Assembly: GCA_023475225.1 (NCBI GenBank)
Contig: JAMCVK010000043.1
Span: 1 to 51,553 of the forward strand
DNA: 51,553 nucleotides
Source: Chloroflexota bacterium
GTDB lineage: Bacteria > Chloroflexota > UBA6077 > FW602-bin22 > JAMCVK01
Reading direction: 5' to 3'
The notes under the pieces were generated by a model, which saw nothing but the letters and a program-made list of their open reading frames with translations, was not told the DNA's origin and ran no database searches. The position numbers were made by a program, and so were the translations under genes. Of this stretch, positions 16,679-25,273 are shown piece by piece (positions within the stretch are counted from its first letter, which is position 1; the number at the start of each line of letters is the position of its first letter).

Positions 16679-17646
16679 GGGCAATCTCTATATTGTGCGG
16701 CCATCCGTTGCGCTGTCTCTCTGATGCTCTCTCGAAAATCCTTCGGCTCCAGTACCTCCACCTGGTCGCCCCAGCCGAGGACCCAGGGGGTAATCTCCAG
16801 GGTGCTGGCCACTCTGAGGGTGAGGAGACAACCACCATCGGCCTGCTCCTCCAATACCTGGGAAGGGTGCCAGACACATTCCTTCAGCCGTCGCACGGCC
16901 GAGGGAGCGAAGCGCAGCTTCACCTCGGTCTCCTCTCCCCAGATTATGCCCCAGGCTGAGGAGAGGCAGCGGTCAAGGTCGAAATCGGGAGGCAGGTCGT
17001 AGGTATCTTCCAGCAGCTCAGCCGCCAGGATACGCTCTACCTTGAAGGTGCGCACGGCGTCGAAGAAGTCGGCATAGCCGATGAGGTAGGTGGCATAACC
17101 GGCTGCTGAGGGCTGCAGGAAATAGGGTGAGACCACCTGCTCATGCACGTTCTGGCTCCTGGCCGACTGATAGAGGATTTTGACCCTTCGCCGCGTCGCC
17201 CAGGCTATAGCCAGCGTCTCCAGCACCTGGTTGAAGGCCGCATTCTCGGCCTTGTGCCTTATGACTTGAACGGTGCGATACACTGGTTCAGCGATGGGCT
17301 GGGGCAGGATGGCGGCCAGTTTTGAGAGGGCCTGGATAGTATGAGGGTTCCGCTCATCACTGTAGGTGGCTAAGAGTCGTGCGGCCAAGAGGAGGGAGGT
17401 GGCCTCGGGCAGAGTCAAGTTCAGGGGCGGGAGGAAGTAGCCAGCGGCTATGCCATATCTCCGCCCCTTCTCCCAAAGATTGACCTTTAGATCATGCAGG
17501 GCTGCTATATCGCGCTCGATAGTGCGCTGGCAGACCCCACATGCTTCGGCCAGCTGGCTGCTGGTCATCCCCTGCGGATGACAATAGAGAAGATGCTGAA
17601 TCTTGAGCAGCCGCTGCGCCTTGCCGAGTGTCTGTTCGTCGTCCAT
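16675..17646 (-). CDS. WYL-domain transcriptional regulator
   Basis: 323 residues. Residues about 10-65 form an HTH of the DeoR/HTH_11 type (RLLKIQHLLYCHPQGMTSSQLAEACGV, CQRTIERDIAALHDL). The WYL domain follows at about 140-215 (RRVKILYQSARSQNVHEQVVSPYFLQPSAAGYATYLIGYAD with the family's arginine and aromatic positions) and then the WCX domain (about 235-320). Such proteins often sense nucleic-acid ligands and control defence or DNA-repair genes. It stands just upstream of and in line with the radical SAM repair gene, which nonetheless has its own promoter. Confidence 0.93.
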   Translation of the reverse strand: MDDEQTLGKAQRLLKIQHLLYCHPQGMTSSQLAEACGVCQRTIERDIAALHDLKVNLWEKGRRYGIAAGYFLPPLNLTLPEATSLLLAARLLATYSDERNPHTIQALSKLAAILPQPIAEPVYRTVQVIRHKAENAAFNQVLETLAIAWATRRRVKILYQSARSQNVHEQVVSPYFLQPSAAGYATYLIGYADFFDAVRTFKVERILAAELLEDTYDLPPDFDLDRCLSSAWGIIWGEETEVKLRFAPSAVRRLKECVWHPSQVLEEQADGGCLLTLRVASTLEITPWVLGWGDQVEVLEPKDFRESIRETAQRMAAQYRDCP

Positions 17647-17716
17647 AGCCCGCCCCTCCGAAAGGCGAAATAGGGTGGAAGCCTGCTCTACCAGATTTAT
17701 CCACTCCTCTTAGGAT

Positions 17717-17745
17717 ATTGTAGCGCAGGCTAGGGTGTAGGGCAA
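17717..17745 (-). promoter_or_regulatory. Promoter of the WYL regulator gene
   Basis: Minus strand -35 TTGCCC (17745..17740), 17-base spacer, -10 TACAAT (17722..17717). Confidence 0.6.
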
Positions 17746-17791
17746 TCAAAATGTGCTGAAGGTCAATCTCTCCTGGGCTGGCCGTCTGGCC

Positions 17792-20700
17792 TCACCAGCC
17801 CTCGCTCCAGCCCCCGAAGATGGCGGGCAGATAGACCCTGTACAGCGGTGCTGCTTCCTGAACTGCTGGAATAGCTCGGCGGCTGGTTGGCTCGTCAGCT
17901 GTTAGGGGTGCCGAAGGCAGGATCTTGGTGCCAGTCAGCCTCAGATCTTGGGCTGATGGCCTTGTCTCGGAGAGAGCACTGCTGCCTGTCGCAATCTCCA
18001 GGGTATAGCGGCTGGCCTCGTAGCTATAGACCTGGATTTGGTAGAGCCCGCTGGTGGGGGCGACGAAGGATACTCTGTCCGAGGCGGTCCCCGGGTCGAG
18101 GCTGTAGTAGTCCGGGGGGCCGCTGCTATCGGGCTTCCAGATGAAAAGGTCGGCGTCCCCGCTGAAAGTAGTCAAGGTGACGGTGATAGACGTGCCACCT
18201 GCTAATTGTTTACGGTAGAGCGCCCACTGGCCGACGGCGAGGCTCGTCTCAACCGGAATGTAGTTGATCATGGCCTTGGCCGGTGTGTCGGATATGTTTT
18301 CTGCTCCATCAGCGAACCATATCTGGATGTACCTTGTCCCCTCAGCCGCATTCAGGGTCCAGGGATAGCTGGTAGCATAGTCCTTCCAGCCGGAGTCCTG
18401 AACAGCGACCCACTGATGGGAGGACTGGATGAACATCACCTCACTGATATACATGTACTTCACCCCGCTTCCCCCGGCGTTATCCTGGGCAGAGAGGGTG
18501 AGGGTGACCTCTCGTGAGGTGGTGGAGGAAGCGCCATCGTTGATGGTGACGGCGCCTGAAGGGGCCGTAGTGTCCGGAGCTGGAGGAAGAATAGTCAGGG
18601 AGCGGTGAGCACTATTATTCTGCTCATCGTCCTCTGGGAAATCGTTCTGTGGATCCACTATGGCGTAAACTTCACGACTCCCGGCCAGGCCAGTAGTATT
18701 CCAGACGGCATTCGTCCAGACAGACGCTGTACTATATGGGGTGATGGCTGGGGTGCTAGCGGAACCGATCAGTTTACTGCCGGCGGTGGGGTCGCCATCG
18801 TAGAAGTCTACTCTTATCACCTTACCCACCTTGCCGGCGGTGACGCCGCGGTTGTTATGGATGTTGACCCCCAGCCCAACCAGAGCGCCTTCGCGGATAG
18901 TGACGGGGTCGGTCCAAAGGTCATCGGCTGTTATAGAGAGGTCGGGTTTGGCGGTAGGGGTAGGGGTAGCCCGAGGAGGCGTTGGTGAGGGGGGTGTTGT
19001 GGGGGTAGGGGTGGCCGTCGGAGTGGATGTGGGGCTGGGTGTAGCCGTGCGCGTAGGTGTCAGCGTAGGTGTGGGCTGTGGACTTGTGCCTAACTGGATT
19101 TGTCCACCGGAGACCACTAAAGCAAACGGCTGTGGACCCTGAGGGATATTGCTTCCCTTTATCTCTAGAGCATAGACACCAGGACTGGGCGAGGCGATGT
19201 CTATGGTTTCCACGTTGTTACGTCTATCAGAGATGCTCAAACCGTTGGGGTAGTAGACGGTGCCGGTGGGGTCAATGACCCTCAGGTCGAGGTCATTGAC
19301 CAGCTGTTTGCCGGCAGCTGGACTACCTGGGTAGTCGCTCCAGGCCAGCGTGGCCCGTAAGGGGACTGCGCTGGAGCCGACCTGTAGGCTGTAGGTCACC
19401 ACCTGCCCGGTCTTCAGTCCGCTGGTGTCGTCGCTGAATTCCACCCTAGTCGGTGGCGAGGGGAACAAAGAGTTAGCCAGGTCGACCCGCCCCCAGCCCT
19501 CAACGATGTTCGGTCTAGCGGTCATCTCTTGAGGTGACACGCTGCCGATGGTGACATCGTCAATATTCCACTCGGCAAAACGGGATGAATCCCACGTTCG
19601 CACCTGAAAGCGGATCAATACGTTCGTCTTGTAAGCGTAGGTGGCCAGGCTCACCCCATCCTTGGCCCAGCCCATCTTACCCTGATACTCACGTGCCTTC
19701 GTCCAGGTTAAGCCTCCGTTGGTCGAAACTTCCACCGTTGCCCGGGCGTATTCTTTGAAGTCGGCTGGAGTGGCTGAGAGGGCATTGCGCAGCCAGAAGA
19801 GAATGGTGTTGAAGGGAGAACAGATCGAGGGTGCCCTATTGCCAGTGTAGAGGTCGTAACGTTGCCAGAAGGTGAGGACAGGGTTGGGTACCTTGCTGAG
19901 ATCGAGGGTGCGGGACAGAACTAAAGAGGCTCCCACGGTGCCAGTGTACCACCAGGAATGGGAGGGGCTGTGGGCCTCGGTGGAGATGAGCGACCAGGGC
20001 TTCTCTGCCACCCAGGGAGTGACCGCCCCTTCCAGGTCATCGGCGAAGAGCGGTGGCAAGGAGGACCCCAGTCCATACTGACCGGGGGACATATCGAAAG
20101 CCCCATTCAGAAGGGTGGCCTTGACGAGGGCGGCGCTGGGGGAGGGGAGCCCCTTCTTCTCCGTGTAGAATTGCCTTACCAGGGCAGTCGACCCGGCCGT
20201 CAGTGGTGTGGCCATGCTGGTGCCGGAGGCATAGGCATAGTGCCCATTTGATTCGTATGGGACCAATCTGTTGAGGCGCCCAGCGGCGTGGGTACGGGCG
20301 GAGACGATGTTGGTGCCTGGGGCAGCGATATCCGGCTTGAGCCGTCCATCCGCCGTTGGTCCCCGCGAGCTGAAGGCGGCCATCCCGCGCTCGTTGTCGG
20401 AAGGGCGATCGCTATAGAGCGGCTCAGCGCCAAAGCGGTCAGGAGACCTCTGACCATAGGTTTCCTGGGTGCCTCCGCTGAGACGGTAGCTCTCTGAGGC
20501 ACCGACGATGATGGCATTCTTGGCGTTGGCCTGGGTGCTGAGTGAGCCGGCATCGACTACCCCATCCCCTCCCGCATCAGTGCCATCGTTACTGGCAGCG
20601 AAGAGGATGACCATGTCCTTGTGGTCCCAGACGAACTGGTCTATGTTCAGGGCATCTCCACCGTAATTGTTCCCTCTGCCACTCCAGCTGTTGGTGTGAA

Positions 20701-22381
20701 GGCGCGCCCCATCGTCGTAGGCCTGCTTAAAGAGCGAATTCAAGTCATCTGGTACGCCCTCAAGAGCCCCTGTGGAGGGGTCGGTGGCGAAGGCCTGTAC
20801 CACTAAGCGTGCTCCAGGAGCGATCCCACTGAACTGCCCATTGGATAGGGCACCGCTCCCCAGGACGGAACCGGCCACATGCGTGCCATGCTCTTCTACA
20901 TCTTCCCAGGTTTTCCGTCCATAAGGATGGGAGCTCACTACCTGACCGGCAAAATCGGCACTTATAGTAGCGAGGTTTCCCGTGTCGAGACCGGTATCGG
21001 CCACGGCCACCGTCTGTCCGCTGCCGTTCAGTCCCCCAGCGCTCCAGACGGTGGAGGTCTTCATGATTGAACGGGCCACATCGTTCATAATTCTGGGTGT
21101 CTTGTACTCTTCGATCCACCGAACCCCAGGCAGGGAGGCGATGTTGGCCAGGGCGTCGGCCTCCACCTCCAGCTTAATAGTCCCCTGCCATTCGTTCTCT
21201 GTGGCGCTGAGGACATGAGCGCCTAGTTGGGAGAGGGCTGTGGTGATGACGTTCTTATTCTCGCCGGGGAAGGTCTGGACGATCAAGGTTAGCCTCCCCT
21301 GGCGATCAACAAGGGATGGCTCCAGCTTGAAGCCCGGTTGATAGGGTCCGATCCAGCGCAGGAAAGGCAATTGCTCTACGGCTCTTTTGGCCGTTCCGTC
21401 CAGTTTGACGATGAAGGCGTTATGGGGGATATAGTCAAACAGGATGCCCCCGGCGGAGGTTAAGTCCTGCTTCTGCTCCTCTGATGGTGGTCCTTTGAGC
21501 TGGATGAGGTAGTAACCGGGGGCATCGGCAGGTAAGGACTGGAGGCGCAAATCTTGGGACAATGGCGGCTGCTGGATGAGGGGGTCGAAGGCGAACCCTC
21601 TCAAGACGATCGAGGACTCCTCTGAAGCAGATGGGACTCTCCCTCCCTCTGCCTGCAATGTCCCCTTAGGGGCGAAGGCAAAGAGGGAGGCGGGAAGCCC
21701 CTGATTCAGGGCGATTCTCTCGGCGGTAAAGGTAGCGCCTCCCAATAGACCGGCTGTGACCGCCATCTTGCGGGGAAGCCAGCGTTCCGGCTCTACCCAG
21801 ATGGTCATCGCCAAATCACCGGCCAGGGCGCTATACAGCCCCTTGTCGCTCTTGACTGTGACCAGTAGCTTGGGCATCTGCTCGGAGAGCACTTGCTCGC
21901 TGCCGACCAGTCTGGCTTCACCCAGGCGCAGCACTTGCACCATCCCCCCTTCGAGGAGTTCAGTGAGGGCGGCCAGTTCGGCCAGGGCGATGGTATCGCG
22001 GGTCTCCTCCCGGTCCAGGTAAGCGGTGTGTAGCTGTCCCTGGGCGGGCTGGTAATCCCAGAGCTGTTTCCCATCGGAGATCATGAGGCGGCCCTGGAGG
22101 GTGGGGATAGTCGATTGGGTCACCTTTAGGCGTATTGAGCGGGGTTTTTGCCACCAGGCCTCGACCGTCAGCTGACCGTTGGCGAGGGGGGTATGGAGAT
22201 CAACGATGAACTGGGCGTGGGCGTCGCTGATATTCGCCTCCGCCTCAGCCATCCTTTCGATGATAGCTGTAGCGGCCGGGTCAGTGGAGGCGCCCGTGGA
22301 CGGGGCTGAAGAAGATGGCCATAATAAGGCCAGTAGCAACAGGATGGGAATGGCCTTCGCCTTCATATTGCTTGTCCTCAT
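17792..22381 (-). CDS. Very large secreted S8 (subtilisin-like) protease with LolA-like N-domain
   Basis: 1529 residues. Order: signal peptide (1-27); a LolA/MucB-like lipoprotein-carrier fold (about 35-250, AQFIVDLHTPL, WWQKPRSIRLKV, LMISDGKQLWDYQP); a propeptide-like region (about 280-430); a subtilase domain with Asp462 (VADTGLDTG), His498 (HGTHVAG) and Ser722 (SGTSMATP); jelly-roll/P-like domains (about 800-1080); a Thr/Pro-rich linker (about 1110-1150); a CARDB adhesion-like domain (about 1155-1260); and a pre-peptidase C-terminal domain (about 1400-1480). It ends YRVYLPAIFGGW, like the YLP tails of many Chloroflexota exoproteins. It should be exported and degrade extracellular protein, which fits the peptide-type binding proteins elsewhere in the window. 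The LolA-like fold fused to a protease is uncommon. Confidence 0.93.
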   Translation of the reverse strand: MRTSNMKAKAIPILLLLALLWPSSSAPSTGASTDPAATAIIERMAEAEANISDAHAQFIVDLHTPLANGQLTVEAWWQKPRSIRLKVTQSTIPTLQGRLMISDGKQLWDYQPAQGQLHTAYLDREETRDTIALAELAALTELLEGGMVQVLRLGEARLVGSEQVLSEQMPKLLVTVKSDKGLYSALAGDLAMTIWVEPERWLPRKMAVTAGLLGGATFTAERIALNQGLPASLFAFAPKGTLQAEGGRVPSASEESSIVLRGFAFDPLIQQPPLSQDLRLQSLPADAPGYYLIQLKGPPSEEQKQDLTSAGGILFDYIPHNAFIVKLDGTAKRAVEQLPFLRWIGPYQPGFKLEPSLVDRQGRLTLIVQTFPGENKNVITTALSQLGAHVLSATENEWQGTIKLEVEADALANIASLPGVRWIEEYKTPRIMNDVARSIMKTSTVWSAGGLNGSGQTVAVADTGLDTGNLATISADFAGQVVSSHPYGRKTWEDVEEHGTHVAGSVLGSGALSNGQFSGIAPGARLVVQAFATDPSTGALEGVPDDLNSLFKQAYDDGARLHTNSWSGRGNNYGGDALNIDQFVWDHKDMVILFAASNDGTDAGGDGVVDAGSLSTQANAKNAIIVGASESYRLSGGTQETYGQRSPDRFGAEPLYSDRPSDNERGMAAFSSRGPTADGRLKPDIAAPGTNIVSARTHAAGRLNRLVPYESNGHYAYASGTSMATPLTAGSTALVRQFYTEKKGLPSPSAALVKATLLNGAFDMSPGQYGLGSSLPPLFADDLEGAVTPWVAEKPWSLISTEAHSPSHSWWYTGTVGASLVLSRTLDLSKVPNPVLTFWQRYDLYTGNRAPSICSPFNTILFWLRNALSATPADFKEYARATVEVSTNGGLTWTKAREYQGKMGWAKDGVSLATYAYKTNVLIRFQVRTWDSSRFAEWNIDDVTIGSVSPQEMTARPNIVEGWGRVDLANSLFPSPPTRVEFSDDTSGLKTGQVVTYSLQVGSSAVPLRATLAWSDYPGSPAAGKQLVNDLDLRVIDPTGTVYYPNGLSISDRRNNVETIDIASPSPGVYALEIKGSNIPQGPQPFALVVSGGQIQLGTSPQPTPTLTPTRTATPSPTSTPTATPTPTTPPSPTPPRATPTPTAKPDLSITADDLWTDPVTIREGALVGLGVNIHNNRGVTAGKVGKVIRVDFYDGDPTAGSKLIGSASTPAITPYSTASVWTNAVWNTTGLAGSREVYAIVDPQNDFPEDDEQNNSAHRSLTILPPAPDTTAPSGAVTINDGASSTTSREVTLTLSAQDNAGGSGVKYMYISEVMFIQSSHQWVAVQDSGWKDYATSYPWTLNAAEGTRYIQIWFADGAENISDTPAKAMINYIPVETSLAVGQWALYRKQLAGGTSITVTLTTFSGDADLFIWKPDSSGPPDYYSLDPGTASDRVSFVAPTSGLYQIQVYSYEASRYTLEIATGSSALSETRPSAQDLRLTGTKILPSAPLTADEPTSRRAIPAVQEAAPLYRVYLPAIFGGWSEGW

Positions 22382-22404
22382 CGTTTCTCTTCTCCGATGA
22401 CCGG

Positions 22405-22731
22405 TTAAGGCGTCTCAGCCTTAGCGCCCTTAAGGATGAGAAAAATGATCGTGGCACCAGTCAAGGCGATCAGGGTCCAGAAGATGGCATCAATGATAAG
22501 ATTGCCCCAAACTGGGCGTATATAAGGGTTGGGACATTCAACAGCAGGCGACCACCACTCGAGGTAGTGTAGCGGCCAGCCGTGGAACATGCCCCGTCGG
22601 TCAGCGCAAAAACCGAGGACAGTGGGGTGAAATGGCCCCTGGACATAGAATAGGCTTAAGGCCGTGGCCGTCAGCCCTGCACCGAGGGCTCCACCCAATA
22701 CAGCTGCTAGAGTGGTTGGCTTCCGGCTCAT
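22405..22731 (-). CDS. Small two-span membrane protein, unknown
   Basis: 108 residues from ATG 22731 (agaggt upstream; the longer frame adds an implausible tail from the preceding gene region). Two hydrophobic segments: TLAAVLGGALGAGLTATALSL near the N-terminus and IDAIFWTLIALTGATIIFLI near the C-terminus. Between them is an extracytoplasmic loop with two Cys (GFCADRRGM, AVECPNPYI) that could form a disulfide. No family recognised. It follows the OB-fold gene by 22 bases and precedes the S8 protease by about 20, so the four genes likely share a transcript. Confidence 0.75.
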   Translation of the reverse strand: MSRKPTTLAAVLGGALGAGLTATALSLFYVQGPFHPTVLGFCADRRGMFHGWPLHYLEWWSPAVECPNPYIRPVWGNLIIDAIFWTLIALTGATIIFLILKGAKAETP

Positions 22732-22753
22732 GAGCAACCTCTTGCCTCCCACA

Positions 22754-23332
22754 CTACTCCCAGGATATTTCCCAAACCCAATCTGAGAAACGAAGATTGT
22801 AATTATCAGTCCTCGCCGTACTGCCATCCCATACCAGTTTTATCTTGCCCTGCTGGATGTCTACCGGTTCAAAGATGATGATGCCCGCCGACTCTGTACC
22901 GGGGAGCAAGGAACTATCCGGCTGGGGATAATCCGTGCCGAACAATGACTTGGTCTTTATTTGCTTACTACCCTGGACGAGGACAATATTGTAAGTGTGC
23001 AGGGAAGCCTTGTTCTGGGAACCGTTCGCCGCTTTTATGAAGGCGCGTGTCTCATTGGCTGCTATCTCTATCTTCTGTAAGGTTATCGTCAGCCCATGTT
23101 GACTGAGTGCCTTATTGACCTCGACCACCTTGAGAGCCGGAGCGACGGCTTCGGTGCGGGTTATCAGTTCGACACTGTTGGCCTCGACGTGGGGTGTGGT
23201 AACCTTACCTCCGGCCACATTAGTGTAGGTCTTGGAACCGGCCACTTTGCCCTTTATTCGGACGTACTGGCACTCTTTTAACTTACCTCTCAGGCTGGTG
23301 TCACTAGTACTTACGATGCCTACCTTTTTCAT
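22754..23332 (-). CDS. OB-fold/DUF4352-like surface-type protein, unknown
   Basis: 192 residues. Residues about 15-60 look like an OB-type strand set (YVRIKGKVAGSKTYTN, VEANSVELITRTEAVAPAL). Residues about 70-190 look like the immunoglobulin-like DUF4352 fold (GLTITLQKIEIAANETRAFIKAANGS, a TESAGIIIFEPV turn, final IKLVWDG). Such proteins usually carry a lipoprotein or membrane anchor, but this frame begins directly with MKKVGIVSTSD and none is present. The 39-residue hydrophobic ORF that ends two bases upstream could be the separated anchor. Assignment is by fold-like pattern only. Confidence 0.7.
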   Translation of the reverse strand: MKKVGIVSTSDTSLRGKLKECQYVRIKGKVAGSKTYTNVAGGKVTTPHVEANSVELITRTEAVAPALKVVEVNKALSQHGLTITLQKIEIAANETRAFIKAANGSQNKASLHTYNIVLVQGSKQIKTKSLFGTDYPQPDSSLLPGTESAGIIIFEPVDIQQGKIKLVWDGSTARTDNYNLRFSDWVWEISWE

Positions 23333-23334
23333 GC

Positions 23335-23454
23335 CTATTCCGCTCCTTCAGCACTAAAGGCTGTACCAATTCCACCTACGAAGAGAGCGAATATCGCTCC
23401 AACGAATCCTCCCAGTCCTCCGAGGATGCCCAGAACGAGTGCCGCGATCCGCAT
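23335..23454 (-). CDS. Small hydrophobic protein (39 residues)
   Basis: ATG 23454 to TAG 23335, preceded by a strong GGAGGG at 8 bases. The product is one membrane helix rich in Gly and Ala: it starts MRIAALVLGILGGLGG, continues through FALFVGG and ends SAEGAE. The stop lies two bases before the ATG of the OB-fold gene, so translation is probably coupled. The pattern resembles the first segment of small DUF4064-like membrane proteins, so it is either a genuine microprotein or the front of a frameshifted longer one. Confidence 0.7.
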   Translation of the reverse strand: MRIAALVLGILGGLGGFVGAIFALFVGGIGTAFSAEGAE

Positions 23455-23475
23455 GGCCTATCCCTCCTTCTGCAC

Positions 23476-23571
23476 CAAATATGATATGCCATAGCAACAA
23501 GTGGCAATTTCATAGTAACACCAAAAAAAACATTGTCAACCTCAAGGCAAATATAGCATGCCATAGCGACA
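23476..23571 (-). promoter_or_regulatory. Promoter with three phased TGTYRCTATG operator-like repeats
   Basis: Minus strand -35 TTGACA (23539..23534), 16-base spacer, -10 TACTAT (23517..23512). Three copies of catagYRaca occur on the plus strand at 23490..23499, 23511..23520 and 23562..23571, starting 21 and 51 bases apart, close to 2 and 5 helical turns. The outer two extend into 24-base repeats (23476..23499 and 23548..23571, 20 of 24 identical). One copy covers the -10 box, the others flank the promoter. This layout fits a regulator bound on one face of the helix. Confidence 0.55.
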
Positions 23572-23602
23572 GATAGAGTCGTTTTTCGAGGGATCTTCAC
23601 TG

Positions 23603-23897
23603 GTGAGAAGAAAAAGAGCGCCTTTTTTCGAATTGGTGCTCACCTTCATCGTTCTCATCTTGCAGGTGGTCAAGCTGCATGACAAGAAAGCGTTGACCCT
23701 TCCAATCGTATGGTGTTACTATTGCGCTGTCCAAGGGCTCAGATATTCGGGGGATTCGCGAACCGTCCCTCACTAGCCTACTTGCCGGAGAGGGCCATCC
23801 GGAAGAACATTTGGCCTGGACCTTCAATGTGACCGCTGACGTGAAGCCCGAAGCCGTCGCTGCCTCCTGGCTGGTAGTCCTGGCCCAAAGGGAGTAA
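23603..23897 (+). pseudogene. Possible degenerate gene in front of the ModE-type gene
   Basis: Two overlapping plus-strand frames look protein-like but neither is a clean gene. GTG 23603 opens 57 codons with a hydrophobic stretch (FELVLTFIVLILQVV) and stops at 23776. A second frame, offset by one base, is open from 23697 to TAA 23897, has no ATG or GTG near its front, and reads ALSKGSDIRGI then HLAWTFNVTADVKPEAVAAS. It ends 9 bases before the ModE-type start. A one-base shift would join them. The opposite strand is also open here (23597..23989). Unrecognised; may be noise. Confidence 0.3.
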
Positions 23898-23906
23898 AAT
23901 TGGGCT

Positions 23907-24239
23907 ATGGAACCACGGTCGAAGTTCTGGATAGAGAAGGATGGGGAGTTGGTCCTGAGCGACTGGCGGGTTGAGCTGCTCGAGGCCATCGAGGAGACAG
24001 GATCGCTGAGCCGAGCGGCGGAAAGGGTGGGTGTGGCTTACCGACGAGCCTGGGGCAAGATCAAGGAGATGGAGGGTAGGCTGGGGGTGAAGATGATTGT
24101 TGCCCAGAGCGGAGGGTTGGGGGGTGGAGGGACACACCTGACGCCTGAGGCCAAGGATTATATCCGTAGATACCGTCGCTTCCGGGCTGGACTTAAGAAC
24201 ATGGTGGATAAACGATTTGAAGAGGCCTTCGGACGATAG
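23907..24239 (+). CDS. ModE-type (LysR-like HTH only) transcription factor
   Basis: 110 residues. The whole protein is one winged helix like the N-terminal DNA-binding domain of ModE: LVLSDWRVELLEAIEETGSLSRAAERVGVAYRRAWGKIKEMEGRLG, then a wing with a Gly-rich loop (SGGLGGGGTHLTPEAK). There is no molybdate-binding (MOP) domain, so any metal sensing would need a partner or a different mechanism. Single-domain members of this family control molybdate/tungstate uptake and enzymes; the tupABC operon lies 15 kb away. ATG 23907 has no strong ribosome site. Confidence 0.88.
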   Translation: MEPRSKFWIEKDGELVLSDWRVELLEAIEETGSLSRAAERVGVAYRRAWGKIKEMEGRLGVKMIVAQSGGLGGGGTHLTPEAKDYIRRYRRFRAGLKNMVDKRFEEAFGR

Positions 24240-24333
24240 CCGTTCGCCCATACTCCCGCATTTTAGATAGACCAGTTCCCGTCCCTCCTCCATGGTAAGC
24301 TATTCCAAAAAGCCCTAGGGGGTGTAGCAACTG

Positions 24334-25254
24334 ATGCAGAATAGGCCGAAAAATTTCGCTGAGATCATAGCTGAAGCCAGGAAATATGGCCCACGTACAG
24401 TGGCTGTAGCCGCGGCCCATGACGTGGAGGTGTTGAAGGGGATCAAGAATGCTGAGGCGCTGGGGTTGGTTGAGGGTATTCTTATCGGCGACAAGGCGAA
24501 GATAGTGGAAATAGCTGATGGAGTGGGATACGCTATTCCCCCAAGCCGCATCATTGATGAACCCAACACCCTAGAGGCCGGGCGCAAGGCGGTGGAGATG
24601 GTCGGCAGCCGAGAAGCGCATCTGCTAATGAAGGGGAAGACGAATACGGCTGAGCTGATTCGTCTTGTCTTGGATAGAGAGATGGGACTGCGAACTGGCC
24701 ACCTCCTCAGCCAGGTCGTTGTCTTTGAGACACCTGGTTTTGATAGGCTCATGCTGCTGACGGATGCGGCCATTAATATCGCCCCATCCCTGGCTCAGAA
24801 GGCGGAAATCTGCCGCAATGCTATCGAGGTGGCTCAGGCCATTGGGATCAGCGAGCCGCGGGTGGCTATCCTGGCCGCTTTCGAGTTTGTCAATCCTGAT
24901 ATGCCGGCCACAGTTGATGCAGCGGCCCTGGTGCAGATGGCCCGGCGGGATCAGATTCAGGGGGCCATCATTGATGGTCCTTTAGCCCTCGATATCGCCG
25001 TCAGCTCAGCCGTTGCTGAACAGAAGGGGGTGCGTAGCCCGGTGGCTGGTGCTGCGGATATTTTCATCGCTCCTGATATCGAGGCAGCCAACATCTTCTA
25101 TCGCTCACTGACCTACTTTGCTGGGGCCAGGTCTGGGGGTCTCGTCGTGGGGGCTGCTGTACCCCTGCTTATCCTCTCCAGGGCGGAGATGGCTGAGACC
25201 AAGGTTAACTCCATCGCTATCGCCCTCCTCCTGGCTAAGGCGATGGGACAATGA
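24334..25254 (+). CDS. ptb: Phosphate butyryltransferase / phosphotransacetylase family
   Basis: 306 residues, the size of Ptb. The PTA/PTB fold is visible: RTVAVAAAHDVEVLKGIKNAEALGLVEGILIGD, LLMKGKTNTAELIRLVLD, LLTDAAINIAPSLAQKAEI, GAIIDGPLALDIAVS, and SRAEMAETKVNSIAIAL near the end. It converts acyl-CoA and phosphate to acyl phosphate, the step before ATP-forming acyl kinase. No buk/ackA gene is adjacent; the ADP-forming acyl-CoA synthetase downstream could take over that function. Butyryl- versus acetyl-specificity is inferred from overall resemblance only. Confidence 0.9.
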   Translation: MQNRPKNFAEIIAEARKYGPRTVAVAAAHDVEVLKGIKNAEALGLVEGILIGDKAKIVEIADGVGYAIPPSRIIDEPNTLEAGRKAVEMVGSREAHLLMKGKTNTAELIRLVLDREMGLRTGHLLSQVVVFETPGFDRLMLLTDAAINIAPSLAQKAEICRNAIEVAQAIGISEPRVAILAAFEFVNPDMPATVDAAALVQMARRDQIQGAIIDGPLALDIAVSSAVAEQKGVRSPVAGAADIFIAPDIEAANIFYRSLTYFAGARSGGLVVGAAVPLLILSRAEMAETKVNSIAIALLLAKAMGQ

Positions 25255-25273
25255 AAGAGTGAGCTCGATAGCT

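Noticed and set aside
16312-16959. A 215-codon plus-strand open frame across the repair gene and WYL gene junction
   Set aside because: Both overlapped genes on the minus strand have strong family motifs and a promoter lies between them; the plus frame has no recognisable features.
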